A stretch of 64,000 nt of DNA from Orrella marina (GTDB lineage: Bacteria; Pseudomonadota; Gammaproteobacteria; Burkholderiales; Burkholderiaceae_B): contig NZ_CP028901.1 in assembly GCF_003058465.1 (NCBI RefSeq), positions 992,001-1,056,000 of the forward strand, given 5' to 3'. Under the pieces are notes generated by a model. It was not told where the DNA came from, did not search any database, and saw nothing but the letters and a program-made list of their open reading frames with translations. A program made the translations under genes and the position numbers. Positions 22,292 to 31,881 of this stretch are shown piece after piece (positions within the stretch are counted from its first letter, which is position 1; every line of letters starts with the position of its first letter).

Positions 22292-22362
22292 TAGGGCGTT
22301 TGACTTAACCGCAGTCCGTGATTCATTTCCGGACTGCACGACAACAAAAGCGAGAGTCCTGA

Positions 22363-23490
22363 ATGAATCAATCAGTCGGTTTCGTGGGTTGGCGTGGCAT
22401 GGTCGGTTCCGTCCTCATGCAGCGTATGCGTGATGAGAACGATTTTGCGGCGCTCAACCCGGTATTCTTTTCTACAAGCAACGCGGGTGGCAAGGCTCCC
22501 GAGTGGGCGGGTGGCGGTGAGCTGAAAGACGCTTACGACATTGACACCCTCAAATCGCTACCCGTCATTGTGACTGCCCAAGGCGGTGATTACACCACTG
22601 CTGTTTATGGAAAACTGCGCGAAGCGGGCTGGAAAGGATACTGGATCGACGCCGCGAGCACGCTGCGGATGGATCCCGAAACCATCATTGTTCTGGATCC
22701 CGTGAACCGTAACGTCATCGATTCAGCCCTCTCCAAGGGTGTGGTTTCGTTTGCCGGTGGAAACTGCACCGTGTCCTGCATGCTCATGGGCATGGCCGGC
22801 CTCTTTAAAGCCGGGCTTGTCGAGTGGATGACGAGCATGACCTATCAGGCTGCCTCTGGCGGTGGTGCACAGCACATGCGTGAGTTGTTGACCCAGTTTG
22901 GCCTGATCAACGGCCAGGTCAAAGGTCTGCTGGACGATCCTGCCTCAGCGATTCTGGAAATCGACCGCGGTGTGCTGGATCTTCAGCGCAGCGGCCAGTT
23001 GCCACAGGAACACTTTGGGGTGCCACTTGCGGGCAACCTGATCCCATGGATCGACAAGGACATGGAGAACGGTGTCTCCCGTGAAGAATGGAAGGGTGGC
23101 GTTGAAACCAACAAGATCCTCGGTCGTGGTGATGGGTTTGATGTCCCGGCTATCCCGATCGACGGCCTGTGCGTGAGAATCGGTGCCATGCGTTGCCACA
23201 GCCAGGCACTGACCATCAAGCTCACCAAAGACGTTCCGCTGGACGAGATCAACGACATGATCGCGCAGGGTACGGACTGGGCCAAGGTCGTTCCCAACAC
23301 CAAAGAAGCGTCCATGAAGGACCTCACGCCAGTGGCCGTAACAGGCACGCTGGACATACCGGTTGGTCGCATGCGCAAGCTGTTGATGGGTCCTCAGTAC
23401 CTGAGCGCCTTCACTGTGGGTGATCAACTCCTCTGGGGTGCTGCCGAACCCTTGCGTCGCATGCTCAATATCGTACTAAAGCGCGCCTGA
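22363..23490 (+). CDS. asd: aspartate-semialdehyde dehydrogenase
   Basis: 375 aa, the long proteobacterial form. It reduces aspartyl phosphate to aspartate semialdehyde with NADPH, the branch-point step to lysine/diaminopimelate, threonine and methionine; it is normally essential for the cell wall. Landmarks: [18 protein letters not shown] (NADP site), the catalytic Cys135 in [22 protein letters not shown], and the proton-transfer region around [10 protein letters not shown]. The order leuB-asd-fimV is characteristic of Burkholderiales. A strong terminator follows. Confidence 0.98.
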   Translation: MNQSVGFVGWRGMVGSVLMQRMRDENDFAALNPVFFSTSNAGGKAPEWAGGGELKDAYDIDTLKSLPVIVTAQGGDYTTAVYGKLREAGWKGYWIDAASTLRMDPETIIVLDPVNRNVIDSALSKGVVSFAGGNCTVSCMLMGMAGLFKAGLVEWMTSMTYQAASGGGAQHMRELLTQFGLINGQVKGLLDDPASAILEIDRGVLDLQRSGQLPQEHFGVPLAGNLIPWIDKDMENGVSREEWKGGVETNKILGRGDGFDVPAIPIDGLCVRIGAMRCHSQALTIKLTKDVPLDEINDMIAQGTDWAKVVPNTKEASMKDLTPVAVTGTLDIPVGRMRKLLMGPQYLSAFTVGDQLLWGAAEPLRRMLNIVLKRA

Positions 23491-23559
23491 GCATCTCGCT
23501 CGCAAGGCGGCGCAGTTCGGGCTGCGGTCTGTGGGCTGCGGGCTGCGGGCTGATAACTG

Positions 23560-23604
23560 AATCGGTCGTACTGGAACATCCCAGTGCGACCGATTTTAAT
23601 TTTC
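23560..23604 (+). terminator. rho-independent terminator after asd
   Basis: AATCGGTCGTACTGG (23560-23574) pairs with CCAGTGCGACCGATT (23581-23595), with one T-G pair, around a 6-nt loop, and is followed by TTTAATTTT. It lies 70 bp after the asd stop. This should end the leuCDB-asd transcript. Confidence 0.88.
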
Positions 23605-24085
23605 AGGGGTCATTGAGCACAGCCCTGCTGGTCGCGCCGCAATGATCCGGCCTGGCCGCCTGGTGGTCTGAGCATACGCTCGACTCAGACCGACGTCTTT
23701 TAGTCTGAGACTGATTCCGGGGGCAGGGTATTGCGAGCCGCCAAGTGTTGCTTGTCTTGTTTCAAAGGCATTTCAGTGGCAGAGTATGAGTAACGAATCT
23801 CACGATTTGTTACAGTGTACGCCGCTAGTTAGCATCCTCGCCTGATTCAAGATCCCCTTAATGAGACGACCCGACAAGATCGAGCAGGACACTTTCCTGC
23901 CGTACCGGCATGGCGCGCGGTACGAGTCCAGCCTTGGCCAGACTCCAGATGCGCCCATCCTGCAGCGTGATTCATATCGGTCATCAGCTTCACAGATTTC
24001 TTTAAGTTCGAACGCCAGCCACATGATCAACAAAGAAAAAGGTTCTAAAAATACTGGATTCTCCAGTGCCGTCAAATACTCGTTT
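23605..24085. other. spacer upstream of fimV
   Basis: About 480 bp with an open frame that runs into the fimV signal-peptide frame from 23861, but without protein-like sequence before about 24023. It should hold the fimV promoter. Confidence 0.45.
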
Positions 24086-26685
24086 ATGACCCGGCACAGG
24101 GATATCCAGCCATCAGGTGGGCGGAGCCTGGCGATACTGCGTGTGCTTGCCGTCGGCTTGGCGGTATCCGTCGCGGGCCCTGTTTGCGCGATGGAAATTG
24201 GCCGTGCTCACCTGGATTCTGCCCCGGTCAGCCCCTGCGACTGAGCATTCCGCTGCGTGACCTGACGCGTGAAGAAGTGCAAAGTCTGAACGTTCGTGTG
24301 GCAAATGAACAACAGTGGGTGCAGGCGGGACTGACTCCACCTGTTGCGCTTTCCGGACTATCGGCGAGGGTGATCGACGGACCTGAACCAAACAGCCGTG
24401 TCATTGAGGTGCGGGCTAACGCATCGCCTGCATCCAACGTTGTTGATCTGCTGATTCATGTCAGCAGTGCGACTACTCAGCGGCTGGTGCAGTCCAGCGT
24501 CATCTCGCATGCAGCACCTCCAGTGCGCCTTGCAGGCCAGACCTATGACGTGATGCGTGGCGACACACTGATCGACATCGCAAAACAGTTCCCTGTTCAG
24601 GGTGCGACGCTCTATCAGACTCTCTGGGCGCTTTACCAGGCGAACCAGCGCTCATTCATCGAAGAGAACATGAATCTTCTGCGCGCTGGCGAGTCACTTA
24701 ATATCCCATCAGCGGCTCAGGTGCTTGCGGTTGATGCGCGCTACGCGCGTCAACAGTATCTTGCCCACGTCCGGGCGTACAACGCATCGCGTGGCCGTCC
24801 TGGTACAAATGTCATTCCGGCAGCACCCGGCACAGCAGCACAAGCTGCCGAAGCCCCTGACGCGAAATCGAGTGGGCAAGTAGAGTCTGCTGCGAAGCAG
24901 TTACCCGCCCCGCCTGTGGTCGATCGTGTCCGATTGTCATCGGTCGACCCTGCCAGTCAAGGTGTGAATGGCGCAACGACAGCCAACTCGACCTCTGGCG
25001 GTGGCAACGGGATCTCAGGAGCAGAGACTGGATCAGGATCTGGCTCAGCTGCGGCTAACGTCGCTGCGGATCAGAAGCGTAGCCAGGAGCTTGCCAGACA
25101 GGACGAACGATCGAGAACCGAGGACCTTGAACGCAATATCGAGGCACTAAAAGGCGCGCTCGCAGCTGCCGGAACAGTCACAGATACAGCCAGCGCCCAG
25201 CCGGTTTCAAGCAATGGAAGTAATGGAAATAATGGAAGTAATGGAACTAATGGTTCTCAGGGCAGCCAGGACAATCAGGCCAGCCAGAGCAAACAGAACA
25301 ATCAAGCGAATGGTGCCGAGAACACAGGTAATGGGCAGAGCATCAATGGACAGGCAGCAGACGCCTCTGGCTCCTCCGATCAACAAGCGACATCCTCTGC
25401 CTCTTCACCAGGTACTTTGGACAACACCGCGGGAAGTACCACTGCGAGCGGCTCCGATAGCAGGCCTCAAAGCACCGCTGGAAGTGGTGCTGGAAGTGAG
25501 GCCAACGCCCGGGCAAACGGTGGGACAAGCGGTGGGACAAGCGGCGGGACAAGCGGTGGAGAAAACGGCCTGAAAAACGGCGGGGGAGACGGGGCAGCAG
25601 GAGGTGCTGGAGGAGTGGTATCGTCTTCAGAACCATCGTCAAGTGCCGCTGATGGATCGGTCAGCCGATCTGGCGCCTCAAATAGTGTGAACGGTAGTGC
25701 CAATGGATCATCAGGTAGGCAGACCGAGGATGGCGCTTCACAGGCGCGCTCGGCAACAGATGCAGTGACTGGTTCGGCAGTCTCGGACGCTGGCGTGCAG
25801 GACAGCGACGAGCAGGGCGCAGTCGCTTCTGGTGATACCACCAGGAATGGAGTCAAATCCTCCGGTGCCAGTCTTTCAGGTGCTTCGAACGTTGAGAAAG
25901 CTTCAAACGCTTCAAACGCTTCAAACGCTTCGAACGCTTCGAACGCTGGGCAAGGTGCGACTGCTGACGCAACCCCAAGTCCGGATTCAAGCTCAGGAGC
26001 AGCGGCATCTGTTAGCGGCGGGTCCGGATCCAGTGCTGGCTCTCAGAAGCCATCGGGCGTCAACGGCGAAATGGCGGGTGAGGCGGAGCCTGGCAGCAGC
26101 ACGTCTTCGGATAGCTCCGCGGACAGTTCTTCGGACGGTTCTTCGAATGGTTCTTCAGCAGGCACGACGTCAACGGCCAGGCCTGACTCAGGTTCAGTGT
26201 CAGGATCAAGCCCTGTCGCAGACGATCAGACGTCTGTCGTGAACTCGGACAGTCCAGTGGAGCAGGTCCGTCAATGGATCTCGGACAACACACTTGCTGC
26301 AGGTGCGTTAATCTTGGCGCTTTTTGCTTTGATATTTGCCTGGATCATGCGCTCATCAGCCATTCGTGAAAACACCACTCGTGACAACCCATCAACCCCG
26401 GAATTGCCGCCCATTGGAGAAAGTCCTCAGGCCAAAGCATTCGAAAGCAAGCTCAAGGGAATCAGCCTCGATCTGAATGACCCTCCGTCAGATGCCCCTT
26501 CGGCCTCATCCGTGGCCACTGCTGCGTCTGTTCGCGACGATAGCTCTTCTGACTCATCGGTCAGCAGTGGCGCTCAGGACAAGGCTCAGGACAAGGCTCA
26601 AGACAAGGGTAAAACCGGCTCGACTGCGAGCAAATCCGCTCGCACGGGGGGCAATCGCTCAAAAGGCAAAGGCCGTTCCCGGTGA
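24086..26685 (+). pseudogene. fimV: FimV-like LysM protein, frameshifted near the signal peptide
   Basis: FimV is a periplasm-spanning polar/pilus assembly hub. A signal peptide (LAILRVLAVGLAVSVAGPVCA) and the family start MEIGRAHLDSAP are in one frame. The continuation GQPLRLSIPLRDLTREEV is in the next frame. Restoring one G in CCCCGG at about 24222-24227 rejoins them as SAPGQPLRLSIPL, the expected FimV sequence; the repaired protein would be about 866 aa from ATG 24086 (or 887 from 24023). Then come a LysM domain (YDVMRGDTLIDIAKQFPV ... AGESLNIPS), about 470 residues of Ser/Gly/Asn-rich repeats, one membrane helix (AAGALILALFALIFAWIM) and a short acidic/basic tail. The usual C-terminal TPR-type domain is missing. 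The lesion may be a sequencing error or a true mutation. The rest of the frame stays open for 833 codons, which favours error or very recent loss. Confidence 0.82.
25213..25254 (+). repeat. trinucleotide/9-bp repeats in fimV (Ser-Asn-Gly)
   Basis: Copies of AATGGAAGT and relatives encode alternating Asn, Gly and Ser in the low-complexity part of FimV. A second in-frame 9-bp array, GCTTCAAAC/GCTTCGAAC (five to six copies, about 25903-25950), encodes repeated Ala-Ser-Asn. Both are slippage-prone and keep the frame. Confidence 0.85.
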
Positions 26686-27478
26686 TGACAGATCCGACTA
26701 GGCGTGTCGCACTCGGCATTGCGTACGATGGCACCGCCTGGCGTGGCTGGCAGACCCAGACCGGTGGGCAGACCGTACAGGATGCCCTCGAGGTGGCGCT
26801 TCAGGCCTTTGCCGGCCAGAAGCTTCCCACGATCTGTGCAGGTCGCACTGATACCGGCGTACACGCACTCGGACAAGTGGTTCATGTTGATGCACCCTTC
26901 GAACGGGACCCGATTGCCTGGGTCAGGGGGTCAACAGCCATCTGCCGGAATCAGTCAGCGTTCAATGGGCGAGCCCCGTCTCTGAGGCATTTCATGCCCG
27001 GTTTTCAGCGACAAGCCGCAGTTACACCTACGTGATACTGAACACACCCGTTCGCCACCCGCTATGGGCTGGAAAGGCTGGCTGGTGTTTCAGACCGCTG
27101 GATGCCGACAGAATGCATGAGTCCGCCCAGTTGCTGCTTGGGGAACACGACTTCTCCAGTTTCCGTTCCTCACAGTGCCAGGCAGCCAGTCCCATTCGAA
27201 CCATGACACAGGCGACGGTGGAGCGTGAAGGGACATTTGTGATTCTCCGGTTTTCAGCCAATGCATTTCTGCATCACATGATCAGAAACCTGGTTGGTGA
27301 ACTGGTCTATCTTGGCCAGGGAAAGACCACGCTGGAACATTTCAAAGCCGTGATCAAGGCTAAGGACAGAACCGTTGCCGCGCCGACCTATGCCGCAGGC
27401 GGGCTTTATCTGACGGGGGTAGACTATCCCCCGAACTGCTTGAAGTACCGGAACAACCGGACATCCTGCCGCTTTTGA
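26685..27478 (+). pseudogene. truA: tRNA pseudouridine synthase A, split by a frameshift
   Basis: TruA makes pseudouridine at positions 38-40 of tRNA anticodon stems. The first part (to about 26930) has [15 protein letters not shown] and the catalytic Asp motif [17 protein letters not shown]. After WVRG the frame changes. Adding one G to the GGGGG run at 26926-26930 gives [20 protein letters not shown], then [20 protein letters not shown], and the rest of TruA (HDFSSFRSSQCQA, FLHHMIRNLVGELVYLGQG, PTYAAGGLYLTGVDYP). The repaired protein would be 264 aa, exactly family length. The ATG at 26685 overlaps the fimV stop by one base (a GTG one codon earlier is also possible). As read, the product is broken: either a homopolymer sequencing error or a real inactivation. 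Confidence 0.92.
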
Positions 27479-27682
27479 GTGTCGGCAGCCAGCCCTCAGT
27501 CCTACAGGCCCAGCAGAGCACTGACTTGACTCATAAGCCTATCTAATCCGGTCCTGACCCGTTCCATTTGACCGTCTAGAGCCTGTTCGACCGTAAAATC
27601 CGATTCATACTACCTACATGGAACAAGGCCCAGACACCTGGCCGGTGCGACACCGACACGTTGCAACTCCCGGTCAGGAATT

Positions 27683-28420
27683 ATGCGCACAACCCAGAAT
27701 CTTGACATGACCCACGCATCAGAAGACACGACCCGGCCGATTCATCACAGAACTCGCATCAAACTCTGCGGCTTTACTCGCCAGAAAGATGTCGAGAGCG
27801 CAGTCTTGCTGGGTGCCGACGCGCTGGGATTTGTGTTCTACCCAAAAAGCAAACGGTATCTGGACCCCGAAGCGGCTCACCGTCTGGTGAAGGATATTCC
27901 GGCCTTCGTCACCACGGTGGCACTCTTTGTCGAACCAGAGCAAGCGTTTGTTCACGAGGTGATCGATGCCATGCAGCCTGGGTTGTTCCAGTTTCACGGT
28001 GCAGAGTCCCCGGAATATTGCGACACCTTTGCCTGGCCGTATGTCAAAGCATTCCGGGTCGGTGCACCGGGCATGGATACAGCGCAGGCGCTGCTGGCTA
28101 GTTGCCATGCATACGGAAACGCCAAAGGCTGGTTGTTTGACAGCTATACCCCAGCCTACGGAGGCAGTGGACACGGATTTGACCGTAGTCTGCTCGATGA
28201 CATCAAGAATGACGGGCAATCCAGGGCGGTCATTCTTTCCGGGGGGCTGAACGTAGAGAGCGTCGGGTCGCTCGTGACAACAATCGAACCCTGGGCCGTC
28301 GATATCAGTAGCGGAATCGAACTCGCACCGGGGGAGAAATGCCCCATCAAGATGCGTGCCTTCATTGAGGCTGTCCGCCGTGCAGACGTCAAGCGTCAAC
28401 AGAATTTGTTGCAAAACTGA
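27683..28420 (+). CDS. trpF: phosphoribosylanthranilate isomerase
   Basis: 245 aa TIM-barrel enzyme that isomerises N-(5'-phosphoribosyl)anthranilate to the ribulose form in tryptophan synthesis. Landmarks: RIKLCGFTRQKDVESAV with the catalytic Cys, GADALGFVFYPKSKRYL, LFQFHGAESPEYC, VILSGGLNVESV and WAVDISSGIE with the catalytic Asp. About 24 extra N-terminal residues precede the barrel; a start at the ATG at 27707 is also possible, though AGGA lies just before 27683. In most relatives trpB and trpA follow; here the next gene is a tRNA. Confidence 0.97.
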   Translation: MRTTQNLDMTHASEDTTRPIHHRTRIKLCGFTRQKDVESAVLLGADALGFVFYPKSKRYLDPEAAHRLVKDIPAFVTTVALFVEPEQAFVHEVIDAMQPGLFQFHGAESPEYCDTFAWPYVKAFRVGAPGMDTAQALLASCHAYGNAKGWLFDSYTPAYGGSGHGFDRSLLDDIKNDGQSRAVILSGGLNVESVGSLVTTIEPWAVDISSGIELAPGEKCPIKMRAFIEAVRRADVKRQQNLLQN

Positions 28421-28470
28421 GACAAATATCACCGACTCTTCGAGCATCTTTCAGGATTGCGCAGGGTGTT

Positions 28471-28500
28471 TTGACAGACAGGGTCGTTTATTGTTAATAT
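28471..28500 (+). promoter_or_regulatory. sigma-70 promoter of tRNA-Val
   Basis: A perfect -35 box TTGACA (28471-28476) and a near-perfect -10 box TAATAT (28495-28500) are spaced by 18 bp. The tRNA begins at 28512, so transcription would start a few bases before it, as expected for a tRNA gene. Confidence 0.8.
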
Positions 28501-28511
28501 CTTTTTCTCGC

Positions 28512-28588
28512 AGGCGGTTAGCTCAGTTGGTTAGAGCGCCACGTTGACATCGTGGAGGTCGTTGGTTCGACTCCAATACCGCCTACCA
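28512..28588 (+). tRNA. tRNA-Val (anticodon GAC)
   Basis: A full cloverleaf: acceptor AGGCGGT pairs with ACCGCCT; D arm AGCTCAGTTGGTTAGAGC; anticodon stem CCACG/CGTGG with loop TTGACAT, anticodon GAC; T arm GTTGGTTCGACTCCAAT; discriminator A and an encoded CCA at 28586-28588. It reads valine codons GUC/GUU. It marks the border between the conserved block and an accessory region. Confidence 0.97.
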
Positions 28589-28595
28589 GTATTCA

Positions 28596-28655
28596 AAAAT
28601 TGGCCGTTCAGGTCCACTCCAAAAAAGTGGAAACCGGACGGCCAATTTTGTTTTT
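28596..28655 (+). terminator. rho-independent terminator after tRNA-Val
   Basis: AAAATTGGCCGT (28596-28607) pairs with ACGGCCAATTTT (28638-28649). An inner stem TCCACT/AGTGGA extends the hairpin around an A-rich loop, and GTTTTTG follows. It lies 8 bp after the CCA end. Confidence 0.92.
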
Positions 28656-29132
28656 GTGCTCTGTCTCCGTGCACTGACAGAGTTCTGTCGCCCGGTCCCG
28701 TCCCATATCCTTCTATTTGATGTGATGGCTGACACGCATCGTTGCGACATCATCGACCTCTGCCGGTTTCTGACGACACCAGCAAGCGCAGTTGATCAAG
28801 CCCCCACATTGAGTTGGTCACTTCATCTTCTTCATGCCATGACGGACAGTGAGGAGCAGCAAAGGCTGTGCAGCATAGAATGCATGACCGAGGACGCAAC
28901 ACCGGCTTGATCCGCATTGCCCGAAGATTCTCATTGAGATCGACCTGGAACCCAAGCTTAGGCTCTTGTGACGAGATTTGAACCCAGTTTCTGTCGACTA
29001 ATTCCAGATATCACTGCTTTCGGATAGAAACTGTTGTCCTCACCCAGCCCTCAGTGGTACGGTCGGTCCCCGTGTTACACAACACGCCAAGTTAACTGAT
29101 TACAAAAAGCATAGGTCAAGGGGACACATCTG
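28656..29132. other. 477-bp spacer
   Basis: Between the tRNA terminator and the dioxygenase gene. No convincing gene; the frame at 28656-28910 has no recognisable feature. It should contain the dioxygenase promoter. Confidence 0.45.
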
Positions 29133-30146
29133 ATGAGTTCGATTTTTACAGGCTTGCAAGCCTGGACCGCAAAGGATTTCGAAGGAAGGGATGACTGGGT
29201 CACACGTTTCACTGAGGCCGAGTTACAAGAAATTGATGCAATCGCCCAAGGAAAGGAGGTGACCTTTCCAGATTTGCTAAACATGGGAAAGGAAGACTTC
29301 AAGCTGCCGTTGATTGACAAGAAATTTGTCGATATCAGGGAGCAACTTGAGGGCGGCAGGGGTTTTGCCGTGCTTCGGGGAGTCCCGGTTCAGAAGTACT
29401 CACTGAACCAGGCCAGAAAGATCTTCTGGGCGCTTGCCTCACACCTGGGCACTCCGCAGCCACAGGACAAGGCAGGCAGTCTTCTGCACGACGTGACCAA
29501 CACCGGCAGGAAGGTCGCAACGACTGGTGAGGTGCGTGGATTCCAGACTGATGATGAGCTGTCGTTTCATAATGACGGCGGGGACGCCTTCATGCTCTTG
29601 TGCCTTCGCACGGCAAAAGAAGGCGGTATTAGCAAACTGGTCAGCGTTGCCACCATCTTCAACGAGATCCTCAGAACACGTCCAGACTTGGTGGAGGTCC
29701 TTCAACAACCTTTCCATTTCGATACCCGCGAGCAGCATCCGCTCGGACTCAAGATTCAGAGCATTCCCATCATGAATGTGCACGAAGGGAAGGTCAGCGC
29801 GCTTTACAAACGGCGCTACATCGAAACGGCCCAGCGATTTGAAGAAGTTCCAAGGCTTACTGAACAGCAGATTGAAGCCATGAACCTTTTCGAGAAGATC
29901 TGTCATGACCCGGAGTTTCAGCTGAGTTTCAGCATGCAGGCAGGTGACATCCAGATGGGCAACAACTACGGTATTCTGCACTCAAGAACTAAGTATCTGG
30001 ATCATGACGACCCCGGCATGAAACGTCATCTGTTACGAACCTGGTTGACACTGGAGAATGGCAGACCACTCCCCAAAGTATTTGAGAATGCACGTGAATT
30101 CCGTTTTTCTTATCTCGCCCGTTTGGAAGAAGGGCATGCAGCCTGA
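29133..30146 (+). CDS. TauD/TfdA-family Fe(II)/2-oxoglutarate dioxygenase
   Basis: 337 aa. The family hydroxylates or cleaves sulfonates, aryloxyacids, carnitine-like amines and other acids, using 2-oxoglutarate and oxygen. The iron-binding His-x-Asp type motif is in SFHNDGGDAFMLLC (His, then Asp), the distal His in NNYGILHSRT, and the 2-oxoglutarate Arg in KRHLLRTWLTL. An N-terminal extension of about 55 residues (FTGLQAWTAKDFEGRDDW) is common in the clade. AAGGGGA precedes the ATG. A Bug binding protein follows 199 bp downstream, so the two may handle the same substrate. The actual substrate cannot be read from sequence. Confidence 0.88.
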   Translation: MSSIFTGLQAWTAKDFEGRDDWVTRFTEAELQEIDAIAQGKEVTFPDLLNMGKEDFKLPLIDKKFVDIREQLEGGRGFAVLRGVPVQKYSLNQARKIFWALASHLGTPQPQDKAGSLLHDVTNTGRKVATTGEVRGFQTDDELSFHNDGGDAFMLLCLRTAKEGGISKLVSVATIFNEILRTRPDLVEVLQQPFHFDTREQHPLGLKIQSIPIMNVHEGKVSALYKRRYIETAQRFEEVPRLTEQQIEAMNLFEKICHDPEFQLSFSMQAGDIQMGNNYGILHSRTKYLDHDDPGMKRHLLRTWLTLENGRPLPKVFENAREFRFSYLARLEEGHAA

Positions 30147-30345
30147 CTGAATCATGCCATCGCACACCAATCAGTGATGATAACGATGGCAATTCGCCAC
30201 CTGACATGATTGAGCGAAGCAAGTGAGCTGACAATCAGTTTTTTCTGATCAGTGGGTGGTACCTTTCGAGCATTGAAGTCAACCGCCCTGACAAGTCTCG
30301 CTCAATCTGTGAAGCAACCACAATGATGACGATGGAGACATCTGA

Positions 30346-31311
30346 ATGTTCAAACTTAAAAAAATACTCCTGACAGCCGCAGTTTCCGGAATGACCGCCA
30401 TAGGAGTTCCGGCCGTAGCCAGCCCTGATTTCCCGTCGCAACCGATTCGTCTGGTAGTCCCTTACCCTGCCGGAGGGACGACTGACATGATCGGCCGCAT
30501 CTATGCAGATACTCTCGCATCCAAGCTCGACGGTATCGTCGTTGTCGACAATAAAGGGGGGGCTGCAACCAACATCGGCTCAGGCATTGTTGCAACTGCC
30601 AAACCAGACGGTTACACGCTGCTGTTTGGTAGCTTTGGTCCCTATCTGAATACCATCCTCGGTCCTAAGCCCACTTTCGATCCCGAGAAGAAGCTGGCTC
30701 CGATCAGCATGATCACCAGACTGACTTTTATGGCCGCAGCCAATCCCAATGCTCCATTCTCAACTGTCAAAGAGTTGCAGAAGCTTGCGTCAGAAAGTCC
30801 CGGCAAGTACACCATCGCCAGCGCGCAGCTGCATCATTACATCGCCTTGATGCGAAACAAGACCAACCTGGACTTGTTGCACGTGCCATACAAAGGAGGT
30901 GGTCCGGCAACGACCGCTGCTATCGGTGGTCAGGTTGACATGGTGTTTGCGCTCGCTCCACTTCTGATCCCTCAGGTCGAGGCGGGGTCTTTGAAGGCAA
31001 TTGGTCTGAGTTCAAAGCAAAGACTCCCTGCGTACGGCAGCTACGAGACGTTTACCGAGAACGGAATCGATTTTCAGCTTGACACCTGGTTTGCCGTCTA
31101 CGCGCCGGCTGGTATCCCGGATGAACTGGCGGAGAAGATCAATGCTGCGACCAAGGCCGTCACAGAGGACCCTGAGTTTGTCGCACGTGTCTCTAAAATC
31201 GGTGGTATTTCTGAGTGGAGCTCGATTGCAGCGTTGCGGGAAGAGATTCAGATGCAGCTTGCGTCATGGAGAGCCTTGGTCAAGGATAATCCTGACCTGA
31301 TTCACAAGTGA
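30346..31311 (+). CDS. Bug/TctC-family periplasmic substrate-binding protein
   Basis: 321 aa. Signal peptide of about 25 residues ending AVA-SPDF. Mature part has the Bug pattern: PIRLVVPYPAGGTTDMIGR, VVVDNKGGAATNIGS, AKPDGYTLLFGS and the late LDTWFAVYAPAGIP. It should bind a carboxylate or related small molecule and hand it to a tripartite tricarboxylate transporter. GGAGA stands 7 bases before the ATG. No TctA or TctB gene is nearby. Likely co-transcribed with or co-regulated with the dioxygenase upstream. Confidence 0.93.
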   Translation: MFKLKKILLTAAVSGMTAIGVPAVASPDFPSQPIRLVVPYPAGGTTDMIGRIYADTLASKLDGIVVVDNKGGAATNIGSGIVATAKPDGYTLLFGSFGPYLNTILGPKPTFDPEKKLAPISMITRLTFMAAANPNAPFSTVKELQKLASESPGKYTIASAQLHHYIALMRNKTNLDLLHVPYKGGGPATTAAIGGQVDMVFALAPLLIPQVEAGSLKAIGLSSKQRLPAYGSYETFTENGIDFQLDTWFAVYAPAGIPDELAEKINAATKAVTEDPEFVARVSKIGGISEWSSIAALREEIQMQLASWRALVKDNPDLIHK

Positions 31312-31349
31312 ACCAATAACTGACGTAACCAAAAGATTTTGAGTAACAA

Positions 31350-31446
31350 GCCCCCGGCAAAGCCGGGGGCCTTCATTTGTAAGCCGCTCAAAGCGGCTTT
31401 ACAAAGACGCTAACGCGGCTCCGTGTCTTGTGCCACCGTTCGGTGG
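31350..31446. repeat. array of short perfect hairpins beside the IS200-type transposase
   Basis: GCCCCCGGC-AAA-GCCGGGGGC (31350-31370), AAGCCGCT-CAA-AGCGGCTT (31381-31399) and GCCACC-GTTC-GGTGGC (about 31431-31446) follow one another; a weaker one (AAGAC/GTCTT) lies between. The first may end the Bug gene transcript, though the tract after it is only partly T-rich. Single-strand hairpins near the ends are what IS200/IS605 transposases recognise, so part of this array is probably the element's right end. Confidence 0.75.
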
Positions 31447-31467
31447 CCAGATTCAGGGCAGATTCAA

Positions 31468-31881
31468 TTACTCCAGTCGAGAGTCTTCTTTCTCCTGATC
31501 CTGGATGTAACGCCGAATGACCCCCTCGTCACTCCCAATCGTCGAAACAAAATACCCCCGGGCGCAAAAGTGCTGCCCGACAAAGTTTCGCCTCCTCTGT
31601 CCATACACCCGGGCGATGTGAATCGCACTTTTGCCCATTATGTGCCCAATCACCTGGGAGAGCGCGTACTTCGGCGGGATCGCGATCAACATATGCACAT
31701 GATCTGGCATCAGGTGACCCTCCAGAATCTCGCTCTCCCTACGACGGGCTAACTGCCTGAACACCTCACCCAGGTGCTTTCTCAAACTGACATACAACGT
31801 CTTTCTTCGACACTTGGGAATAAACACCACATGGTATTTGCACTCCCAACGGCTATGGCTTAGGCTTTCATACTCGTCCAT
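31468..31881 (-). CDS. tnpA: IS200-type HUH transposase (TnpA), slightly truncated
   Basis: 137 aa. It starts like the family (ECKYHVVFIPKCRRK), has the HUH motif HVHML in GHLMPDHVHMLIAIPP and the catalytic Tyr in GVIRRYIQDQEKED. It would excise and insert single-stranded DNA. The stop after DSRLE is a TAA; the following codons read LNLP, which is how full-length relatives commonly end after a Gln. A single CAA-to-TAA change therefore probably trims a few residues. AGGAG stands 7 bases before the ATG. Activity may be kept, as the catalytic residues are intact. Confidence 0.92.
   Translation of the reverse strand: MDEYESLSHSRWECKYHVVFIPKCRRKTLYVSLRKHLGEVFRQLARRRESEILEGHLMPDHVHMLIAIPPKYALSQVIGHIMGKSAIHIARVYGQRRRNFVGQHFCARGYFVSTIGSDEGVIRRYIQDQEKEDSRLE

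Noticed and set aside
24086..27478. Programmed ribosomal frameshifting in fimV and truA
   Set aside because: No slippery heptamer with a downstream pseudoknot is evident, the shift direction would be the same simple missing G in both, and neither family is known for it. Sequencing error or mutation is simpler.
28512..28588. tRNA-Val as an attachment site with a second copy of its 3' end in the window
   Set aside because: I could not find a repeated 3' tRNA segment or an integrase in the window by eye, so no att site is claimed.
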